A stretch of DNA of 64,000 nucleotides from Natronococcus sp. AD-5 (GTDB lineage Archaea > Halobacteriota > Halobacteria > Halobacteriales > Natrialbaceae), in the NCBI RefSeq assembly GCF_030734285.1, contig NZ_CP132294.1, positions 3,658,001-3,722,000 on the forward strand, in the 5' to 3' direction. Below are positions 17,795 to 28,865 of this stretch, one piece after another. The position numbers and the translations under genes were made by a program. The notes beneath the pieces were generated by a model. It was not told where the DNA came from. It ran no database searches and saw only the letters and a list, made by a program, of their open reading frames with translations. Within the stretch, counting starts at the first letter, position 1; every line of letters begins with the position of its first letter.

Positions 17795-17867
17795 CGCCCG
17801 AGGCGGGATTTGAACCCGCGTCACGACCGTGACAGGGTCGTATGATGGGCCACTACACCACCCGGGC
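17795..17867 (-). tRNA. tRNA-Asp (GTC), copy 2
   Basis: Identical over all 73 nt to the copy at 17697 and separated from it by 25 nt. The two are probably processed from one precursor. The identity suggests recent duplication or gene conversion. Confidence 0.95.
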
Positions 17868-18195
17868 TTGCTTGCACCGTCTTTCGACGCATCTCATCGT
17901 TTCCCGGTGATAGTATTAAGGCTTTCCAATCAGACGGCGTGTGGTAGAAAGACTCGATATACGGCCGCTCGAGCGGCTACGAAAAGCCGCCTCTCCTGTC
18001 ACCGAGTCGCACAACCCACAAGGAATATAACCGAGAACAGGGTAGACGTAGTTGTGACAGACAGTCCCGGTCAGGTTCGCCAGGCCGGTTAGCCGCGCTT
18101 TTGGATCGAGTTAGTAACGGTTAAATGCGTCCCGCCGTTACGTGCCTGTAGTATCTCGTGACAGCCGCTTCTCTCCCGATAGCCCACACCAACAC
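17868..18195. other. Spacer between tRNA-Asp pair and rpoH
   Basis: A 328-nt divergent spacer that must carry the tRNA promoter and the promoter of the RNA polymerase operon. A TATA-like GGTTAAATG near 18119-18127 would start an rpoH transcript around 18148, leaving about 48 nt of leader. A frame upstream of rpoH (from 18142) is in phase but its 18 extra residues are not family-like. Nothing else was identified. Confidence 0.45.
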
Positions 18196-18423
18196 ATGGT
18201 AGACGTAAGCCAACACGAACTCGTTCCGGAGCACACCGTTCTCGAGGAGGACGTCCTCGAGGACGTCCTCTCCGAGTACGACATCGACCGTACAGACCTG
18301 CCCAAAATCAAGCGCAACGACCCCGCGCTGCCGGACGACGCGGAGGTCGGCGACGTCATCAAGATCGTCCGAAACTCGCGAACGGCCGATCAGGCCGTGG
18401 TATACCGACTCGTGGTGGAATAA
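18196..18423 (+). CDS. rpoH: RNA polymerase subunit H
   Basis: A 75-residue subunit homologous to the C-terminal domain of eukaryotic Rpb5, which contacts downstream DNA at the polymerase jaw. Conserved blocks are [14 protein letters not shown] and [20 protein letters not shown]. The start [13 protein letters not shown] at 18196 is the family-standard one. The stop codon is immediately followed by the rpoB2 ATG, marking the head of the polymerase operon. Confidence 0.97.
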   Translation: MVDVSQHELVPEHTVLEEDVLEDVLSEYDIDRTDLPKIKRNDPALPDDAEVGDVIKIVRNSRTADQAVVYRLVVE

Positions 18424-19998
18424 ATGGCAATGGAACTTAACCGAGACAACCGACGGGACATTTCGCGCGAATACTTCTCGAGGGAACGGCTCGCAGAACA
18501 CCACTACCGCTCGTTCAACGCCTTCCTCAACCGGGGGATGCAGGAGGTCGTCGACGAGAAGGCGACGATCGACACGGACATCGGCGACAAGGAAGGCGAG
18601 GAACCGGTCCACGTCGAACTGGGCGACGTCCGCGTCGTGACGCCGCGCGTTCGGGAGGCAGACGGCTCCGAAGAGCTCCTCTACCCGCAGGAGGCTCGCC
18701 TTCGGAACATCACCTACTCCGCGCCGGTCTTCATGGAGATGTCCATCGTCAAGGGCGAGGAGGGCGACCAGCGGGTCGTCGACTCCACGGAGACGAAGAT
18801 CGGCCGGATGCCGATCATGGTCGGCTCCGACAAGTGTAACATCGCCGGCTTCTCCGACGAGGAACTGATCGAGATCGGCGAAGACCCCGCCGACCCCGGC
18901 GGCTACTTCATCGTCAACGGCTCCGAGCGCGTGCTGATGACCAGCGAGGACCTGGCGCCGAACAAAATCTTAGCGGAGTACGACACCAAGTACGGCGACG
19001 AGATCCAGGTCGCCAAGACGTTCAGCCAGCGCCGCGGCTACCGCGCGCTCGTGCTGTGTGAACGGACCCGGAACGGACTGCTCGAGGTTTCGTTCCCCTC
19101 CGTCTCGGGCTCGATCAACTTCGTCACGCTCGTTCGCGCACTCGGGCTCGAGAGCGACGAGGAGATCGTTCACAAGGTCTCGAACGACCCCGAGGTCGTC
19201 AAGTACATGCTCGAGAATCTGGAGGAGGCCGAGGTTCAGACCGAGGAGGAAGCTATCGAGGCGCTGGGCAAGCGCGTCGCCTCGGGTCAGGGGAAGAACT
19301 ACCAGCTCAAGCGGGCGAACTACGTCATCGATCGCTACCTCCTGCCGCACCTCCACGAGGAGGGCGTCGAGGAGGAGGACGTCCGGATCAACAAGGCCCA
19401 CTACCTCTGTCGGATGGCAGAGGCCTGTTTCGAACTCGCGCTGGGACGACGCGAGGCCGACGACAAGGACCACTACGCCAACAAACGCCTGAAGGTCTCC
19501 GGCGACCTAATGAAGGACCTGTTCCGGACCGCGCTGAACAAGCTGGCCCGAGACGTGAAGTACCAGCTCGAGCGGGCGAACATGCGCAACCGGAACCTAT
19601 CGGTGAACACCGTCGTTCGCTCCGACGTCCTCACCGAGCGCCTCGAGCACCCGATCGCGACGGGGAACTGGGTCGGCGGCCGCTCCGGCGTGAGTCAGCT
19701 GGTCGACCGAACCAACTACATGGGCGTCCTGTCGCACCTGCGACGACTGCGTAGCCCGCTCTCGCGTTCCCAGCCGCACTTCGAGGCGCGTGACTTGCAC
19801 GCGACGCAGTGGGGTCGTATCGGCCCCTCCGAAACGCCGGAGGGTCCGAACTGTGGGCTGGTGAAGAACTTCGCGCAGGCGGTGGAACTCTCCCAGAATA
19901 TCGAGGACGAACAGGGGCTCAAACGAGAACTGGCATCGATGGGGGTCGAGGGTATTCCCGGCCTCGAGGGCATCGAGCGATCGACCGCAGACGACTAA
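18424..19998 (+). CDS. rpoB2: RNA polymerase subunit B''
   Basis: A 524-residue protein corresponding to the N-terminal half of eukaryotic Rpb2 or bacterial beta, split off as in other halophiles. Recognisable blocks are FIVNGSERVLMTSEDLAPNK (beta protrusion) and, at the C-terminus, ATQWGRIGPSETPEGPNCGL, the conserved fork region. It begins directly after rpoH and ends 6 nt before rpoB1. Confidence 0.97.
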   Translation: MAMELNRDNRRDISREYFSRERLAEHHYRSFNAFLNRGMQEVVDEKATIDTDIGDKEGEEPVHVELGDVRVVTPRVREADGSEELLYPQEARLRNITYSAPVFMEMSIVKGEEGDQRVVDSTETKIGRMPIMVGSDKCNIAGFSDEELIEIGEDPADPGGYFIVNGSERVLMTSEDLAPNKILAEYDTKYGDEIQVAKTFSQRRGYRALVLCERTRNGLLEVSFPSVSGSINFVTLVRALGLESDEEIVHKVSNDPEVVKYMLENLEEAEVQTEEEAIEALGKRVASGQGKNYQLKRANYVIDRYLLPHLHEEGVEEEDVRINKAHYLCRMAEACFELALGRREADDKDHYANKRLKVSGDLMKDLFRTALNKLARDVKYQLERANMRNRNLSVNTVVRSDVLTERLEHPIATGNWVGGRSGVSQLVDRTNYMGVLSHLRRLRSPLSRSQPHFEARDLHATQWGRIGPSETPEGPNCGLVKNFAQAVELSQNIEDEQGLKRELASMGVEGIPGLEGIERSTADD

Positions 19999-20004
19999 TC
20001 AATC

Positions 20005-21834
20005 ATGAGCAGCCAACAACGAGAAGCCAAAGTCTACGTCAACGGGTCGCTGGTGGGGACCCATCCCGATCCGCACGAACTGGCAGAACAGATCCGCGAA
20101 GCGCGACGCATCGGCGACGTCAGCGAGATGGTCAACGTCTCCGTCAAAGAGCGGACCCGCGAAGTAATCGTCAACGCCGACGCGGGCCGCGCCCGCCGCC
20201 CGCTCCTCGTCGTCGAAGACGGCGAACCGCGTATTTCAGAACAGGAGATCGAGGCGCTTCGCAACGGTGACCTCGAGTTCGAGGACCTCGTCGACCACGG
20301 CTACATCGAGTTCATCGACGCCGAGGAGGAAGAGGACATCTTCGTCGCCGTCGACGAGGAGGACCTCACCGAGGAACACACCCACCTCGAGATCGACCCG
20401 TCGCTGATCTTCTCGATCGGTGCGGGGATGATTCCGTACCCCGAGCACAACGCGTCGCCCCGAATTACGATGGGAGCGGGGATGATCAAGCAGTCGCTGG
20501 GTCTGCCGAGTGCGAACTACCGTATTCGGCCGGACACGCGCCAACACCTGCTGCACTATCCGCAGCTGTCGATGGTCAAAACCCAGACCACGGACCAGAT
20601 CGGGTACGACGACCGGCCCGCAGCCCAGAACTTCGTCGTCGCCGTGATGAGCTACGAGGGATTCAACATCGAGGACGCCCTCGTCATGAACCAGGCGTCT
20701 GTCGAGCGTGCACTCGCCCGCTCGCACTTCTTCCGGACCTACGAGGGCGAGGAGCGCCGGTATCCGGGCGGCCAGGAGGACCGCTTCGAGATTCCGAGCC
20801 AGGACGTCCGCGGCGCCCGCGGCGAGGAGGCGTACACGCACCTCGACGAGGACGGCCTCGTCAACCCCGAAACGAAGGTCGACGAGAACAGCGTCCTGCT
20901 GGGCAAGACGAGCCCGCCGCGGTTCCTCGAGGAACCGGACGACATGGGCGGTCTCTCTCCACAGAAGCGCCGCGAGACGTCGGTGACGATGCGCTCCGGC
21001 GAATCGGGCGTCGTCGACACCGTCACCCTCATGGAGGGCGAGGACGGCTCGAAGCTCTCGAAGGTCTCCGTGCGCGACGAGCGAATCCCCGAACTCGGGG
21101 ACAAGTTCGCGTCCCGCCACGGCCAGAAGGGGGTCGTCGGCCACCTCGCACCCCAGGAAGACATGCCCTTCACCGAGGAAGGGGTCGTCCCCGACCTCGT
21201 GCTCAACCCGCACGCGCTGCCGTCGCGGATGACCGTCGGGCACATCCTCGAGATGATCGGCGGCAAGCTCGGCGCGATGGAAGGTCGTCGCGTCGACGGA
21301 ACGCCGTTCCTCGGCGAAGACGAGTCCGAGCTCCGCGAGGGGCTCGAGGACGCCGGCTTCAACTCCGCGGGGAAGGAGACCATGTACTCCGGCATCACCG
21401 GCGAGAAGATCGAGGCGGAGATCTTCGTCGGGATCATCTTCTACCAGAAGCTCTACCACATGGTCTCGAACAAGCTGCACGCCCGCTCGCGCGGACCGGT
21501 GCAGGTGCTGACCCGCCAGCCCACCGAGGGTCGCGCTCGCGAGGGTGGGCTCCGAATCGGGGAGATGGAGCGCGACGTCTTCATCGGGCACGGGGCGGCC
21601 ATGACGCTGAAGGAGCGCCTCCTCGACGAGTCCGACCGCGAGTTCATCCACATCTGCGGGAACTGCGGAATGAGCGCGGTCGAGAACGTCGAACAGCGGC
21701 GCGTCTACTGCCCGAACTGCGACGAGGAGACCGACGTCCACGAGATCGAGATGAGCTACGCGTTCAAGCTCCTGTTAGACGAGATGAAGGCGCTGGGCAT
21801 CGCACCGCGACTCGAACTGGAGGACGCCGTCTAA
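20005..21834 (+). CDS. rpoB1: RNA polymerase subunit B'
   Basis: A 609-residue C-terminal half of the beta-like subunit. It carries the hybrid-binding domain with GYNIEDA-type sequence [20 protein letters not shown], the switch/active-centre block [14 protein letters not shown], and a zinc-binding C-terminal module, CGNCGM and CPNCDEETD. Nucleic-acid contacts come from [10 protein letters not shown] and [13 protein letters not shown]. It lies 6 nt after rpoB2 and 9 nt before rpoA1, which supports co-transcription. Confidence 0.97.
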   Translation: MSSQQREAKVYVNGSLVGTHPDPHELAEQIREARRIGDVSEMVNVSVKERTREVIVNADAGRARRPLLVVEDGEPRISEQEIEALRNGDLEFEDLVDHGYIEFIDAEEEEDIFVAVDEEDLTEEHTHLEIDPSLIFSIGAGMIPYPEHNASPRITMGAGMIKQSLGLPSANYRIRPDTRQHLLHYPQLSMVKTQTTDQIGYDDRPAAQNFVVAVMSYEGFNIEDALVMNQASVERALARSHFFRTYEGEERRYPGGQEDRFEIPSQDVRGARGEEAYTHLDEDGLVNPETKVDENSVLLGKTSPPRFLEEPDDMGGLSPQKRRETSVTMRSGESGVVDTVTLMEGEDGSKLSKVSVRDERIPELGDKFASRHGQKGVVGHLAPQEDMPFTEEGVVPDLVLNPHALPSRMTVGHILEMIGGKLGAMEGRRVDGTPFLGEDESELREGLEDAGFNSAGKETMYSGITGEKIEAEIFVGIIFYQKLYHMVSNKLHARSRGPVQVLTRQPTEGRAREGGLRIGEMERDVFIGHGAAMTLKERLLDESDREFIHICGNCGMSAVENVEQRRVYCPNCDEETDVHEIEMSYAFKLLLDEMKALGIAPRLELEDAV

Positions 21835-21843
21835 GCCACCACC

Positions 21844-24771
21844 ATGCGAAACAATACACCAAAAGACATCGGATCGATCAACTTCGGGCTGATGGAGCCC
21901 GAGGAGTACCGGGAGATGAGCGCGACGAAGATCATCACGGCCGACACCTACGACGACGACGGCTTCCCCATCGACATGGGGCTCATGGACCCGCGGCTGG
22001 GCGTCATCGACCCCGGTCTCGAGTGCAAGACCTGCGGGAAGCACTCGGGCTCGTGTAACGGTCACTTCGGCCACATCGAACTCGCAGCCCCCGTTATCCA
22101 CGTCGGCTTTACGAAACTCATTCGCCGACTCCTGCGGGGAACCTGTCGCGAGTGCTCGCGACTCCTGCTGACGGAGGACGAGCGCGGGGAGTTCCGCGAT
22201 CAGATCACCGAGTCGCGCAAACTGGGTCGCGACCTGAACGACGTGACCAAGGCCGCGATCCGGCAGGCGCGCAAGAAGGATCGGTGTCCGTTCTGCGGCG
22301 AGATTCAGTACGACATCGACCACGAGAAGCCGACGACCTACTACGAGGTCCAGCAGGTCCTCACGAGCGAGTACTCCCAGCGGATCGCCGGCGCGATGCA
22401 GGGCGACGAGGAGGCCGGCGTCGAGCGAACGACGCCGGACGAACTCGCCGAGAAGACCGATATCGAGCTCTCGCGGATCAACGAGATCCTCTCGGGCTCG
22501 TTCCGACCGCGCGAGGATCAGCGCAAAGCTATCGAGAAGGCGCTCGACATCGACCTACCCGAGGAGGACACGAACAAGCTGATGCCCTCGGACATCCGGG
22601 ACTGGTTCGAGAACATCCCGGACGAGGACATCGAGGTGCTGGGGATCGATCCCGAGCGCTCCCGGCCGGAGTGGATGATCCTGACCGTTCTCCCCGTGCC
22701 GCCGGTCACCGCCCGCCCGTCGATCACGCTCGACAACGGCCAGCGCAGCGAGGACGACCTCACGCACAAGCTGGTCGACATCATCCGGATCAACCAGCGG
22801 TTCATGGAGAACCGCGAGGCCGGCGCGCCACAGCTGATCATCGAGGACCTGTGGGAGCTGCTGCAGTACCACGTCACGACGTTCATGGACAACGAGATCT
22901 CGGGGACGCCGCCGGCCCGACACCGCTCGGGACGGCCGCTCAAGACGCTCTCCCAGCGCCTCAAGGGCAAGGAAGGTCGGTTCCGCGGCTCGCTCTCCGG
23001 GAAGCGCGTGAACTTCTCCGCCCGGACCGTCATCTCGCCGGACCCGACGCTCAGCCTGAACGAGGTCGGCGTTCCGGACCGCGTGGCCACGGAGATGACC
23101 CAGACGATGAACGTCACCGAGCGAAACGTCGAGGAGGCTCGCCGGTACGTCTCGAACGGACCCGAGGACCACCCCGGCGCGAACTACGTCCGCCGCCCCG
23201 ACGGCCGCCGGCTGAAGGTGACCGAGAAGAACTGCGAACAGCTCGCCGAGAAGGTCGACGCCGGCTGGGAGGTCAACCGTCACCTCGTCGACGGCGACAT
23301 CGTCATCTTCAACCGCCAGCCGTCGCTGCACCGGATGTCGATCATGGCCCACGAGGTCGTGGTCATGCCGTACAAGACGTTCCGCCTCAACACCGTCGTC
23401 TGTCCGCCGTACAACGCCGACTTCGACGGCGACGAGATGAACATGCACGCCCTCCAGAACGAGGAGGCCCGCGCCGAGGCCCGCGTCCTCATGCGCGTGC
23501 AAGAACAGATCCTCTCGCCGCGCTTCGGCGAGAACATCATCGGCGCCATCCAGGACCACATCTCGGGGATGTACCTCCTCACGCACGACAATCCCCGGTT
23601 CAACGAGACTCAGGCGCTGGACCTGCTTCGCGCCACCCGGATCGACGAACTGCCCGAACCCAGCGGCGTCAACGACGAAGGCGAGCCGTTCTGGACCGGC
23701 TACGACGTCTTTTCCGAACTACTGCCCGACGACCTGAACCTCGAGTTCACCGGCACCGTCGGCGACGACGTCGTCATCGAAGCGGGCCAGCTGCTCGAGG
23801 GGACGGTCGCCGAGGACGAGGTCGGCGAGTTCGGCGGCGAGATCGTCGACACGATCACGAAGGTTTACGGCAACACGCGCGCCCGGATCTTCATCAACGA
23901 GGTTTCGACGCTCGCGATGCGAGCGATCATGCACTTCGGGTTCTCGATCGGCATCGACGACGAGACGATCCCGGAGGAAGCGCAGGCGCGCATCGACGAG
24001 ACGATCGAGGACGCCAACGACCGCGTCGAGGAACTCATCGAGGCCTACGAGCGAGGCGAACTCGAGTCCCTGCCGGGCCGAACGATCGACGAGACGCTCG
24101 AGATGAAGATCATGCAGACGCTCTCGCGTGCGCGTGACAACGCGGGGAACATCGCCGAAGAGCACTTCACCGGCGAGAACCCGGCGGTCGTCATGGCCGA
24201 GTCGGGCGCCCGCGGGTCGATGCTCAACCTGACCCAGATGGCCGGCTGTGTCGGCCAGCAGGCGGTCCGTGGCGAACGGATCAACCGCGGCTACGAGGAC
24301 CGCACGCTCAGCCACTACAAGCCCAACGACCTCTCGGCGGAGGCGCACGGTTTCGTCGAGAACTCCTACACTAGCGGGCTGACCCCGCGGGAGTTCTTCT
24401 TCCACGCGATGGGCGGCCGCGAGGGGCTGGTCGACACGGCGGTCCGTACTTCGAAGTCCGGATACCTCCAGCGTCGGCTGATCAACGCGCTCTCCGAACT
24501 GGAAACCCAGTACGACGGGACCGTCCGGGACACTTCGGACACCATCGTCCAGTTCGAGTTCGGCGAGGACGGCACCTCGCCGGTCAAAGTCTCCTCGCAC
24601 GAGGAGAACGACATCGACGTCGAAGGGATCGCGGATCGCGTCCTCGACTCCGAGTTCGACTCCGAAATGGAGAGAGAGGAGTTCCTCGGCACGAAGCGAC
24701 AGCCGACGAACCTCTCCGAGCACGCGGATACTCGGCTCACCGAGGGTACGGAGGTGACCTCCGATGACTGA
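21844..24771 (+). CDS. rpoA1: RNA polymerase subunit A'
   Basis: A 975-residue large catalytic subunit (N-terminal two thirds of Rpb1/beta-prime). The active centre [19 protein letters not shown] near residue 535 has the three Asp residues that bind Mg2+. The N-terminal zinc clamp is seen as [20 protein letters not shown], and a second Cys cluster is CRECSR with CPFCGE. The bridge-helix region follows [21 protein letters not shown]. It overlaps rpoA2 by 8 nt. Confidence 0.97.
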   Translation: MRNNTPKDIGSINFGLMEPEEYREMSATKIITADTYDDDGFPIDMGLMDPRLGVIDPGLECKTCGKHSGSCNGHFGHIELAAPVIHVGFTKLIRRLLRGTCRECSRLLLTEDERGEFRDQITESRKLGRDLNDVTKAAIRQARKKDRCPFCGEIQYDIDHEKPTTYYEVQQVLTSEYSQRIAGAMQGDEEAGVERTTPDELAEKTDIELSRINEILSGSFRPREDQRKAIEKALDIDLPEEDTNKLMPSDIRDWFENIPDEDIEVLGIDPERSRPEWMILTVLPVPPVTARPSITLDNGQRSEDDLTHKLVDIIRINQRFMENREAGAPQLIIEDLWELLQYHVTTFMDNEISGTPPARHRSGRPLKTLSQRLKGKEGRFRGSLSGKRVNFSARTVISPDPTLSLNEVGVPDRVATEMTQTMNVTERNVEEARRYVSNGPEDHPGANYVRRPDGRRLKVTEKNCEQLAEKVDAGWEVNRHLVDGDIVIFNRQPSLHRMSIMAHEVVVMPYKTFRLNTVVCPPYNADFDGDEMNMHALQNEEARAEARVLMRVQEQILSPRFGENIIGAIQDHISGMYLLTHDNPRFNETQALDLLRATRIDELPEPSGVNDEGEPFWTGYDVFSELLPDDLNLEFTGTVGDDVVIEAGQLLEGTVAEDEVGEFGGEIVDTITKVYGNTRARIFINEVSTLAMRAIMHFGFSIGIDDETIPEEAQARIDETIEDANDRVEELIEAYERGELESLPGRTIDETLEMKIMQTLSRARDNAGNIAEEHFTGENPAVVMAESGARGSMLNLTQMAGCVGQQAVRGERINRGYEDRTLSHYKPNDLSAEAHGFVENSYTSGLTPREFFFHAMGGREGLVDTAVRTSKSGYLQRRLINALSELETQYDGTVRDTSDTIVQFEFGEDGTSPVKVSSHEENDIDVEGIADRVLDSEFDSEMEREEFLGTKRQPTNLSEHADTRLTEGTEVTSDD

Positions 24772-25963
24772 GGTCGCGTACGACGTCGACGACGACACGA
24801 TCGCCGTCGTCGAGGACACCGATCTGCCCCGGCGGCTCAAGGACAAGGTCTACGAGACGCTCGAGGGCCGCGGCGGCGCCACCGTCGAAGACGCCGACGA
24901 ACTGGCCAAAGCCGTCGAGGCGCGCTACCTCGACACGCGGGTCGATCCGCTCGACCCCGTCGGCACCGTTAGCGCACAGTCGATCGGCGAACCCGGAACG
25001 CAGCTGACGATGAACACGTTCCACTACGCGGGGGTCGCCGAGATCGACGTGACCCAGGGGCTGCCGCGGCTGATCGAGCTGGTCGACGCCCGGAAGACCC
25101 CGGACACGCCGATGATGACGGTCTACCTCGAGGACGAGTACGCCACCGAGCGCGAGAAAGCCCACGAGGTCGTCTGGAAGATCGAGGCGACCAAAATCCT
25201 CGCGCTGGGTGACGTCTCCACGAACGTCGCGGACATGCGCGTCCAGATCTCGCTCAACCAGGACACGCTCGAGGAGCGGATGATCGCGCCCGAGGAGGTC
25301 GCCGAGATCATCGAGGACAACCTCGGCGTGAAGGCCATCCAGCAGGGAACTCAGATCGAGTTCGGTCCGGAGGAGCCGTCCTACCGGGATCTGCTCCAGT
25401 TGGTCGAGGAGCTGCGCGACATCACGTTCAAAGGTATCGAGGACATCTCCCGCGTCGTCATCCGTCGCGAGGAGATGGACGACGGCAGCGAGGAGTTCGT
25501 CCTCTACACCGAGGGATCGGCCTTCGGCGACGCCCTCGAAATCGAGGGGGTCGACGCCTCGCGGACCACGTGTAACAACATCCACGAGATCCACCGCAAC
25601 CTCGGAATCGAGGCCGCTCGCGAGGCGATCATCGAGGAGACGAACAACACGCTGGCCGAGCAGGGGCTCGACGACGTGAACGTTCGTCACCTGATGCTGG
25701 TCGCGGACATGATGACCAACCGCGGAGAGATCGAGTCGATCGGCCGTCACGGCATTTCGGGCTCGAAGGAATCCGTCCTCGCTCGCGCAGCGTTCGAAGT
25801 GACGGTCAACCACCTGCTCAACGCCGCCATTCACGGCGAGATCGACGATCTCAACGGCGTCACGGAGAACGTCATCGTCGGCAAACCGATCAAGCTCGGG
25901 ACCGGCGACGTCGATCTGCGGATGGGATCGACCAGTCCCAGCGGCGGCGGCCGGGCGGACTGA
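24764..25963 (+). CDS. rpoA2: RNA polymerase subunit A''
   Basis: A 399-residue C-terminal third of the largest subunit, containing the end of the trigger-loop region and the cleft. Conserved text is [26 protein letters not shown] (Rpb1 region G, quoted in part by the family) and the C-terminal [19 protein letters not shown]. The start overlaps rpoA1 by 8 nt; the stop is 3 nt before nusA. No intein is present. Confidence 0.96.
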   Translation: MTEVAYDVDDDTIAVVEDTDLPRRLKDKVYETLEGRGGATVEDADELAKAVEARYLDTRVDPLDPVGTVSAQSIGEPGTQLTMNTFHYAGVAEIDVTQGLPRLIELVDARKTPDTPMMTVYLEDEYATEREKAHEVVWKIEATKILALGDVSTNVADMRVQISLNQDTLEERMIAPEEVAEIIEDNLGVKAIQQGTQIEFGPEEPSYRDLLQLVEELRDITFKGIEDISRVVIRREEMDDGSEEFVLYTEGSAFGDALEIEGVDASRTTCNNIHEIHRNLGIEAAREAIIEETNNTLAEQGLDDVNVRHLMLVADMMTNRGEIESIGRHGISGSKESVLARAAFEVTVNHLLNAAIHGEIDDLNGVTENVIVGKPIKLGTGDVDLRMGSTSPSGGGRAD

Positions 25964-25966
25964 TCG

Positions 25967-26404
25967 ATGGCAGTTACCCTCGATGACGACGCCCGCCAGT
26001 ACCTGGCGCTGTTCGAGGACGTAACGGGCGCGACCGGCCAGGACTGTATCGTCGACGAGGCGGACGGTGATACCGACGATCGTCTGATCCTCGTCGTCTC
26101 GAGCGGTCAGATGGGCGACGCGATCGGTCCCGGCGGACAGACCGTCCAGGCGTTCGAGGAGCAAATCGAGGCGTCGGTCCGCCTCGTCGAAGACGCTGTC
26201 GACCCCGAGACGTTCGTCGCGAACGCGCTCGCCCCGGCGGCGGTGTACAACGTCACGATCAGCGAGAACGACGATACCGTCGCCTACGTCGAGGTCGCCA
26301 CCGAGGATCGCGGCGTCGCCATCGGCTCGAACGGCCGAACGATCGACGCCGCGCGCACGCTCGCGGAGCGCCACTTCGGCATCGACGACGTCCAACTCAT
26401 CTGA
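25967..26404 (+). CDS. nusA: NusA-like transcription factor
   Basis: A 145-residue archaeal NusA homologue, which is just two KH RNA-binding domains and lacks the N-terminal polymerase-binding and S1 domains of bacteria. The KH motifs are MGDAIGPGGQTVQAFEEQI near residue 48 and RGVAIGSNGRTIDAARTLAE near 115. It is the last gene of the polymerase unit before the first insertion; a T-rich GTTTTCTC just after the stop may be a terminator. Confidence 0.93.
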   Translation: MAVTLDDDARQYLALFEDVTGATGQDCIVDEADGDTDDRLILVVSSGQMGDAIGPGGQTVQAFEEQIEASVRLVEDAVDPETFVANALAPAAVYNVTISENDDTVAYVEVATEDRGVAIGSNGRTIDAARTLAERHFGIDDVQLI

Positions 26405-26687
26405 GTATCCGTTTTCTCTCCCGTGTCGGCGTACCACGCCGAACTCGACGTCGGTCGAACGGTTCAGTTGCGGCGATCGGAAAGATCGGTCGTTGCGATC
26501 GGACACAGAACAGATTCGGAACCGCCGGTACGGCGACGTCTCGGCGTCTCGCTTGTCTCACCGCGTCTAAAGAAGGAGGACGTATTCGATTAAACCACAG
26601 TAATTATCGATTATATCTACATGCGGTGATTTTACCGCGAATATCATAACCAAAACGATAAGCAGATCCCTCCTATACGGGATTCGT

Positions 26688-28199
26688 ATGACGGGTACGA
26701 GCAAGCTACCTGCCGAAGAGAGAGCCGTGGACGAACTCGACGTCGCGCCGGAGAACGGGTGGAACGCGCTGTATCTCGACGGAGAGTGGGTTCCTGCCGG
26801 CGACCGGGACCTGATCGACGTCGAAAACCCCGCGACGCGGACGACCCTGGCGTCGGTTCCCTCGGGGACCGAGGACGACGTCGACGAGGCGTACGCGATC
26901 GCAGAGGAGGCCCAGTCGGAGTGGGCAGAGCGACCGCCACAGGAACGGGCCGCGATCGTGTCCGAGGCCTGCGAGCTACTCGGCGAGTACGCTGACGACC
27001 TCGCGACGCTGTTCGCGGTCGAATGTGGCGGCGTGCAGCTGAAAGCCGATTTCGAGATCCAGCTCGCACAAGGGACGATGGAGGTCGGCGCCGGCCTGGC
27101 GATGCGCGACGGTGGTCGCCGCAAGGATTCGGTCACGCCGGGCAAGGAGAACCTGCTCGTGCGCGAACCGGCCGGCGTCGTCGGCGTCATCACCCCGTGG
27201 AACTTCCCGCTGTACCTCTCCAGTCGAGTCGTCGCGCCCGCCATCGCGCTGGGTAACAGCGTGGTGTTGAAGCCCGACGAACACACCCCGCTGACGGGCG
27301 GGCTCGTGCTCGCGAAGATCTTCGAGGAGGCCGGCCTTCCCGAGGGTGTCCTGAACGTCGTCCCCGGCTACGGCCACGAGATCGGGGATCACTTCTCGGG
27401 GCACTCGGTTCCGTCGGTGATGTCGTTTACCGGTTCCTCGGAAGTCGGACGGGGGGTCGGCCAGCGCGCCGTCGGTTCGTACACGGAACCCGCGCTCGAA
27501 CTGGGCGGGAACAACGCGCACGTCGTGCTCGAAGACGCCGACCTCGAACGCGCGATCGACGCCGGTGCGTTCGGGTCGTTTACCCATCAGGGCCAGGAGT
27601 GCATCTCGATCAACCGTCACCTGGTCCACGAGTCGCTGTACGACGAGTACGTGGCGGGCCTGGCCGACCGCGCCGAGCAGCTTCCCATCGGTAATCCGCT
27701 CGAGGAGGGGGCCCTCGTCGGTCCGGTCATCAACGAGAGCCAGCGTGACAAGATCGTCGGGTTCGTCGAAGAGTCGGTCGAGCGCGGCGCGACGGTCGAG
27801 GCCGGCGGCGACCACGACGGTCTGTTCATCGAGCCCACGGTGCTGTCGGACGTCACCAGCGACATGCCGGCGGCCTGCAACGAGCACTTCGGGCCGGTCG
27901 CACCGGTCATTCCGTTCGAGACCGCCGAGGAGGCGATCCGAATCGCCAACGACACCGAGTACGGCCTGTCGGGATCGGTTCACTCGGCGGACGTCGCCCG
28001 GGCGCGCGACGTGGCCGACGCGCTGGAGACGGGAATGGTCCACATCAACGACCAGCCGCTGAACGACGAGCCCCACGTCGCGTTCGGCGGCGTCGGCGCG
28101 TCGGGCGTGGGCCGGTACAACGACGAGTGGATCATGGATACCCTGACGACGCTGAAGTGGATCTCGATCCAGCGCGAGCCGCGAGAATATCCGTACTGA
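26688..28199 (+). CDS. Aldehyde dehydrogenase (NAD(P)+)
   Basis: A 503-residue aldehyde dehydrogenase superfamily enzyme oxidising an aldehyde to its acid. The catalytic Glu sits in ALELGGNNAHVVLEDADL near residue 270 and the nucleophilic Cys in FTHQGQECISINRH near 305. The NAD-binding block is VGVITPWNFPLYLSSRV and the C-terminal GVGASGVGRYNDEWIMD is conserved. The substrate cannot be inferred; relatives are annotated as benzaldehyde or salicylaldehyde dehydrogenases. It stands between nusA and rps12, which are adjacent in many halophiles. AT-rich upstream DNA (26575-26660) contains a GCGGT-N6-ACCGC repeat near 26624. Confidence 0.9.
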   Translation: MTGTSKLPAEERAVDELDVAPENGWNALYLDGEWVPAGDRDLIDVENPATRTTLASVPSGTEDDVDEAYAIAEEAQSEWAERPPQERAAIVSEACELLGEYADDLATLFAVECGGVQLKADFEIQLAQGTMEVGAGLAMRDGGRRKDSVTPGKENLLVREPAGVVGVITPWNFPLYLSSRVVAPAIALGNSVVLKPDEHTPLTGGLVLAKIFEEAGLPEGVLNVVPGYGHEIGDHFSGHSVPSVMSFTGSSEVGRGVGQRAVGSYTEPALELGGNNAHVVLEDADLERAIDAGAFGSFTHQGQECISINRHLVHESLYDEYVAGLADRAEQLPIGNPLEEGALVGPVINESQRDKIVGFVEESVERGATVEAGGDHDGLFIEPTVLSDVTSDMPAACNEHFGPVAPVIPFETAEEAIRIANDTEYGLSGSVHSADVARARDVADALETGMVHINDQPLNDEPHVAFGGVGASGVGRYNDEWIMDTLTTLKWISIQREPREYPY

Positions 28200-28211
28200 C
28201 CTGGATTCCGG

Positions 28212-28865
28212 TTAGTTCCAGTCGACGCGATACTCGCAGCGGTGATCGCCGTCCGATCGACACTGATCGCCGACCTCCTCGACCGTTACGTAGCTGTCGG
28301 CGAACTTCTTCGCGACGCCCTTGATGAGTCCCTTGTCGAACTCGCACGGGTAGGGGTTCTCACAGATCATCACTCCCTCGTTCGGTCCCTCGTTCCGGAA
28401 CTCGTAGGACCCGATTTCGGTGCCGCGGTGGTTCTGGGTGTAGGCTTGATTGATCCCCTGTAACGCGTCCTCGACCTCGGAGAGCTCCGGCGGGAATTCG
28501 ACGTGCTCGGGGACGTTCTGGCCCATATTCCGCATCCTGACTTCGCCGTACTCATCGCGCATATCGTACAGCATGGCGAGCGGAATTTTGAGCGGGTACC
28601 ACTCGTCGGATTCGATGTCCTCGAGTCCGTATTCGGCGAGTTTGCTGGTGATCTGTTTGCCCACGAACGACGAGACCGATTCGCCTGCGGCGATGTACGA
28701 CTGCGGACTCCGACCGATCACTTTCGCGTCCTCGAGCGACCCCTCGAACCCGATTCGGTCGTGTACCGTTGGGAACTCATCACTGGATTGTGAGTTCCCG
28801 TTTGCAGAACCGACGAGTCGCTTAATCCAAGACGTGGTGATGAACACCGTATTGATTGTAGTCAT
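28212..28865 (-). CDS. V4R/HNOB-like small-molecule sensor protein (putative)
   Basis: A 217-residue protein with no confident family name. The C-terminal half ends GVAKKFADSYVTVEEVG followed by CRSDGDHRCEYRVDW, which resembles the Cys-rich end of V4R and HNOB-type sensor domains (G-x-C...G-x-x-x-C-x-F/Y). Cysteines at CENPYPC and CRSDGDHRC could bind metal. Around residue 50 is DAKVIGRSPQSYIAAGESVSSFVG. It lies convergent with the aldehyde dehydrogenase (12-nt gap), and its 5' DNA is AT-rich. A role in sensing a hydrophobic ligand or gas is speculative. Confidence 0.5.
   Translation of the reverse strand: MTTINTVFITTSWIKRLVGSANGNSQSSDEFPTVHDRIGFEGSLEDAKVIGRSPQSYIAAGESVSSFVGKQITSKLAEYGLEDIESDEWYPLKIPLAMLYDMRDEYGEVRMRNMGQNVPEHVEFPPELSEVEDALQGINQAYTQNHRGTEIGSYEFRNEGPNEGVMICENPYPCEFDKGLIKGVAKKFADSYVTVEEVGDQCRSDGDHRCEYRVDWN

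Noticed and set aside
24737-26506. 589-residue frame antisense to rpoA2 and nusA
   Set aside because: Its length follows from the high GC codon bias of rpoA2/nusA; no family motif, and the forward genes are certain.
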